From contig CANCFZ010000093.1 in the NCBI GenBank assembly GCA_947377425.1, positions 1 through 8,990 of the forward strand: a stretch of 8,990 bases of DNA, in the 5' to 3' direction. The position numbers and the translations under genes are program-made. The stretch is from Flavobacteriaceae bacterium (GTDB lineage Bacteria > Bacteroidota > Bacteroidia > Flavobacteriales > Flavobacteriaceae). Of the stretch, positions 6,480-8,990 are shown piece after piece. The notes beneath the pieces were generated by a model. That model saw nothing but the letters and a program-made list of their open reading frames with translations. It had not been told where the DNA came from and did no database searches. Each line of letters opens with the position of its first letter. Within the stretch, counting starts at the first letter, position 1.

Positions 6480-7265
6480 TTATTTGTTTGTACTTTTCAA
6501 AGTTTCACTTTTTTCATTTAACCAAACTTCTAATAATCTGTTAAATTCTTCAGGTTGCTCCATCATCGCAGCATGACCGCATTTGTCTATCCAGTATAAA
6601 GTAGAATTGGGTAATAATTTTTCAAACTCTATAGCTACTTCTGGAGGCGTAACTGAATCGTTTTTGCCCCAAATAATACAAGTCGGAATGTGCATTTTTG
6701 GCAAATCTTTTGCCATATTGTGTCTAATAGCACTTTTTGCTATTGTTAATGTTTTTATCAATTTGATTCGGTCGTTTGCCATAGCATACACTTCATCAAC
6801 TATTTCTTTGGTAGCTATTTTTGGGTCATAAAAAACAGCTTCTGCCTTTTTCTGAATATAATCATAATCACCTCTTCTTGGATAACTATCGCCCATAGCA
6901 CTTTCATAAAGTCCGGAACTCCCTGTAATTACAAGTCCAAGCATTTTTTCTGGATACATTTTTGCATGATACAAAGCAATATGTCCGCCAAGTGAATTTC
7001 CTAGCAAAATAACTCTTTCATAACCTTTAAATGTGATGAAATCTTTAACATATTTAGCAAAGGCTTTTACATTGGTTTTCAAAATATTTTGTGTGTAAAT
7101 CGGTAATTCTGGAATGACAATTTTGTAGCCTTTTTGCGAGAAATATTCGGCAACTCCATCAAAATTACTTAGGCCTCCCATAAGTCCATGTAAAATGACT
7201 ATTGGCGTTCCTTCTCCAATTTCTAAATAACTATATCGACCTTCTTTTTTAATGATTTTATTCAT
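6480..7265 (-). CDS. Alpha/beta-fold hydrolase
   Basis: A 261-residue cytoplasmic hydrolase with a complete catalytic set. The oxyanion-hole motif is HGLMGG (26-31), the nucleophile elbow is GNSLGG with S91, the acid is likely D203 (WGKNDSVTPP) and the histidine is H231 (CGHAAMMEQP). The lid between about 120 and 190 is charged and helical. The fold resembles C-C bond hydrolases, esterases and haloperoxidase-like enzymes; the substrate cannot be read from the sequence. There is no signal peptide. It is the first gene of a two-gene unit with engB (2 bp apart), but this neighbourhood does not by itself imply a role in ribosome assembly. The ATG at 7263-7265 is preceded by a plausible -7 element. 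Confidence 0.88.
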   Translation of the reverse strand: MNKIIKKEGRYSYLEIGEGTPIVILHGLMGGLSNFDGVAEYFSQKGYKIVIPELPIYTQNILKTNVKAFAKYVKDFITFKGYERVILLGNSLGGHIALYHAKMYPEKMLGLVITGSSGLYESAMGDSYPRRGDYDYIQKKAEAVFYDPKIATKEIVDEVYAMANDRIKLIKTLTIAKSAIRHNMAKDLPKMHIPTCIIWGKNDSVTPPEVAIEFEKLLPNSTLYWIDKCGHAAMMEQPEEFNRLLEVWLNEKSETLKSTNK

Positions 7266-7291
7266 TTTAAAAACCTTTTTTTCAATTGTTA

Positions 7292-7299
7292 CAAATATA
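7292..7299 (-). promoter_or_regulatory. Putative hydrolase-engB promoter, -7 element
   Basis: CAAATATA on the plus strand reads TATATTTG on the minus strand, an exact fit to TAnnTTTG. Transcription would start near 7285, about 20 nt before the ATG of the hydrolase. No convincing -33 element is present at the expected distance. Confidence 0.5.
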
Positions 7300-7577
7300 G
7301 CTTTTTATCTATAAAAACATAGTGTTTCAGTAATTTTTTCAGATAAAAAAGCGACTTTAAACAATTGATATCCTTTCGTTTTTAAGAGCTTAATTGCCAA
7401 TATTTCAATAAGTTGTTTTCACAAATAGTGCTCAAAATTTATTTTTCTTTTTTTGTTGGCTATTTTCCACCAAAATTCCTTTTCTGTCAGTTTTTATTTT
7501 GAAATAATCAGTCGTCCACACTGTTTTGTTAACTATTTAGGATATAGGCTGGTATTGTTTAGCTGTTGATTTTTATG
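7300..7577. other. Intergenic region without recognised gene
   Basis: This stretch separates the divergent hydrolase-engB and mraZ-rsmH units. It is T-rich with no long open frame, no tRNA-like cloverleaf and no strong hairpin with a U-tract that I can find. Two CCAC sequences (7467-7470 and 7516-7519) are inverse copies of the GTGG core seen nearer mraZ, but their spacing is irregular. It may hold further promoter elements or a small RNA, for which I see no positive evidence. Confidence 0.5.
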
Positions 7578-7625
7578 AAAGTGGCAAAACTTATTAACAA
7601 AGTGGTGGAATGTGGTAAAAAGTGG
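7578..7625 (+). promoter_or_regulatory. Putative MraZ operator: phased AAAGTGG-type repeats
   Basis: Four direct copies lie just upstream of mraZ: AAAGTGG at 7578-7584, AAAGTGG at 7599-7605, AATGTGG at 7609-7615 and AAAGTGG at 7619-7625. The last three are exactly 10 bp apart and the first is 21 bp (about two helical turns) further up, so all face one side of the helix. MraZ from other bacteria binds short G-rich direct repeats at about 10-bp spacing upstream of its own gene (TGGG type in enterobacteria, AAAGTG type in mollicutes). The repeats cover the expected -33 region of the mraZ promoter, which suggests autorepression. Binding is inferred. Confidence 0.75.
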
Positions 7626-7637
7626 TAAAATATTTTA

Positions 7638-7645
7638 TATTTTTG
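7638..7645 (+). promoter_or_regulatory. Putative mraZ (dcw cluster) promoter, -7 element
   Basis: TATTTTTG fits TAnnTTTG exactly. The best -33 candidate, TGG at 7613-7615 with 22 bp spacing, lies within the third GTGG repeat. Transcription would start near 7652, about 20 nt before the TTG start of mraZ. Confidence 0.55.
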
Positions 7646-7670
7646 CTCAAATCATTTAATAAAAAAGTTT

Positions 7671-8144
7671 TTGGATTCAATAATAGGAACATACGAATGT
7701 AAAGTTGATGCTAAAGGAAGGCTGCTTTTGCCAGCGCCTTTCAAAAAGCAGTTAGCCACTTCGCTTCAAGACGGATTTGTCTTGAAACGTTCTGTTTTTC
7801 AGCCTTGTCTGGAATTGTATCCAATGAGTGAATGGAATTTAATGATGCAAAAAATCAATAAACTCAATCGTTTTGTAAAGAAGAATAATGATTTTATTCG
7901 TCGTTTTACGGCGGGTGTAAAAGTGGTTGAAATTGATAATTTAGGACGATTATTAGTTCCGAAAGACTTGACAAATTTTGCTCAAATTTCTAAAGATATT
8001 GTGCTGTCTTCTGCAGTGAATATTATTGAAATCTGGGACAAAGATTTATATGAAAAAGCAATAGATGATTCTGTTATGGATTTTGCAGATTTGGCAGAAG
8101 ATGTGATGGGTAATGTAAATGACGACGAAAATGGAATATCATAA
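7671..8144 (+). CDS. mraZ: Transcriptional regulator MraZ
   Basis: First gene of the dcw cluster; MraZ is a DNA-binding protein of the SpoVT/AbrB-like fold that forms rings and regulates its own promoter and the downstream division and cell-wall genes. The protein has 157 residues (about 150 is usual). It contains the two family half-repeats: VDAKGRLLLP at 12-21 and IDNLGRLLVP at 88-97, each with the conserved D-x-x-G-R. The start is TTG: the sequence DSIIGTYECKVDAKGR that follows is the expected N-terminus, no ATG or GTG lies in frame nearby upstream, and the first downstream ATG would cut away the first DNA-binding half. Phased GTGG repeats upstream are its likely target. It overlaps rsmH by 14 bp, so translation is probably coupled. 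Confidence 0.95.
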   Translation: MDSIIGTYECKVDAKGRLLLPAPFKKQLATSLQDGFVLKRSVFQPCLELYPMSEWNLMMQKINKLNRFVKKNNDFIRRFTAGVKVVEIDNLGRLLVPKDLTNFAQISKDIVLSSAVNIIEIWDKDLYEKAIDDSVMDFADLAEDVMGNVNDDENGIS

Positions 8145-8990
8145 CCCGGTTTTACTGAAAGAAACAGTTGATGGCTTGAATATCAATCCTGATGGTGTTT
8201 ATGTTGATGTCACTTTTGGCGGCGGTGGACATTCGAAAGAAATTTTGAGTAGACTTGGTGCAAACGGAAAATTATTTGGTTTTGATCAAGATGAAGATGC
8301 TTGGGCAAACGCTTTACCAGATGAAAGATTTACATTAATTCAAGAGAATTTTAGATACATAAAACGCTTTTTAAGATTTCACGGAATTAAACAAGTAGAT
8401 GGGATTTTAGCCGATTTGGGAGTTTCGTCACACCAATTTGACGTTCCAGAAAGAGGCTTTTCGACAAGATTTGATGCCGATTTAGATATGAGAATGAGTA
8501 AGAAAAACGAATTAGACGCTCATAAAGTAATCAACGAATATGATGATTCTAATTTAAAAAGAGTCTTTTTGGATTATGGTGAATTGAAAATCGCTCCAGC
8601 ATTAGCAAGAACAATTATAGAGGCAAGAGAACAAAAATCTATTGACACAACAGATGAATTGAAATTGATTTTACAACGCTTTTTACCAGATCAATATAAG
8701 AATAAAGTTTTAGCTCAAATATATCAAGCTATCCGAATTGAAGTCAATCAAGAAATGGATGTTTTGAAAGAGTTTTTAGAACAATCATTAGATATTTTAA
8801 AGCCAGAAGGTAGGTTAAGCGTGATATCGTATCATTCGTTGGAAGATAGATTGGTAAAACGTTTCGTGAAAAACGGACTCTTTGAAGGTGAACCAGAAAA
8901 AGATTTCTTCGGAAATTTTTCAGTCCCATTCAAGTTAGTAGGAAAATTAATAGTTCCCTCGGATGAAGAAATAAAAATCAATAACAGAGC
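8131..8990 (+). CDS. rsmH: 16S rRNA (cytosine1402-N4)-methyltransferase RsmH, 3' end missing
   Basis: Uses S-adenosylmethionine to methylate N4 of C1402 in the decoding centre of 16S rRNA; formerly called MraW. The frame runs off the window with 286 residues visible, close to the full length (313 in E. coli), so only a short C-terminus is missing. It starts MEYHNPVLLKE, the usual N-terminus. The SAM-binding motif I is VDVTFGGGGHS (25-35), with FDQD (51-54) as the acidic loop. The family signatures DGILADLGVSSHQFD (90-104), ERGFS (107-111), LDMRM (118-122) and GRLSVISYHSLEDRLVKRF (227-245) are all present. The usual DGPLDMRM reads DADLDMRM here. It overlaps the end of mraZ by 14 bp. Genes for FtsL, FtsI and MurE would be expected next, outside the window. 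Confidence 0.95.
   Translation, partial: MEYHNPVLLKETVDGLNINPDGVYVDVTFGGGGHSKEILSRLGANGKLFGFDQDEDAWANALPDERFTLIQENFRYIKRFLRFHGIKQVDGILADLGVSSHQFDVPERGFSTRFDADLDMRMSKKNELDAHKVINEYDDSNLKRVFLDYGELKIAPALARTIIEAREQKSIDTTDELKLILQRFLPDQYKNKVLAQIYQAIRIEVNQEMDVLKEFLEQSLDILKPEGRLSVISYHSLEDRLVKRFVKNGLFEGEPEKDFFGNFSVPFKLVGKLIVPSDEEIKINNR

Noticed and set aside
6344..6831. Two plus-strand open frames (6344-6544 and 6583-6831) opposite engB and the hydrolase
   Set aside because: They are antisense to well-recognised genes; their hydrophobic character follows from the base composition of the complementary strand.
7467..7519. Inverted GTGG copies (CCAC) as additional MraZ sites
   Set aside because: Only two copies at irregular distance and in the opposite orientation, outside the phased array; likely chance in this composition.
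7514..7520. GTCCACA as a DnaA box or replication origin element
   Set aside because: Only a partial match to TTATCCACA, single, without clustered copies or a nearby dnaA gene.
8744..8929. 61-codon open frame on the minus strand inside rsmH
   Set aside because: It is antisense to conserved rsmH motifs and shows no protein family features.

Overview
The window is AT-rich (about two thirds A+T by eye) chromosomal DNA from a member of the Bacteroidota, most likely Flavobacterium or a close relative in Flavobacteriaceae. Three things point there: adjacent gldB and gldC gliding-motility genes, promoter -7 elements of the Bacteroidetes type TAnnTTTG in front of several genes, and no clear Shine-Dalgarno sequences. 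All gene calls come from reading translations and motifs by eye; no database search was run.

Layout from left to right: the 3' end of a gene for a probable outer-membrane beta-barrel protein (1-756, +) ending at a hairpin terminator; dnaG primase (897-2873, +, TTG start); a shared hairpin terminator; a NarL/FixJ-type response regulator (2947-3576, -) downstream of nadE NAD synthetase (3662-4468, -); gldB-gldC (4527-5820, +), diverging from nadE and overlapping each other by 8 bp; a perfect palindrome acting as a two-way terminator; an alpha/beta hydrolase followed at 2 bp by the ribosome-assembly GTPase engB (7265 down to 5857, -); a roughly 400-bp intergenic region; then mraZ (7671-8144, +, TTG start) and the 5' part of rsmH (8131 onward, +), which open a dcw (division and cell wall) cluster.

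The content is mostly core housekeeping: replication priming, NAD synthesis, ribosome assembly, rRNA methylation and cell division, with a lineage-specific motility pair. I see no mobile element, CRISPR array, tRNA, rRNA or toxin-antitoxin locus, and no evidence of an entirely new system. The points that deserve attention are local. DnaG appears to have lost all four zinc ligands of its N-terminal zinc-binding domain. The longest open frame for dnaG begins inside the previous gene's terminator and upstream of the likely promoter, so the TTG start is favoured. The mraZ promoter carries helically phased AAAGTGG-type repeats that look like an autoregulatory MraZ operator. nadE and gldB appear to be fired from back-to-back -7 elements. 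The response regulator has an altered acidic pocket.
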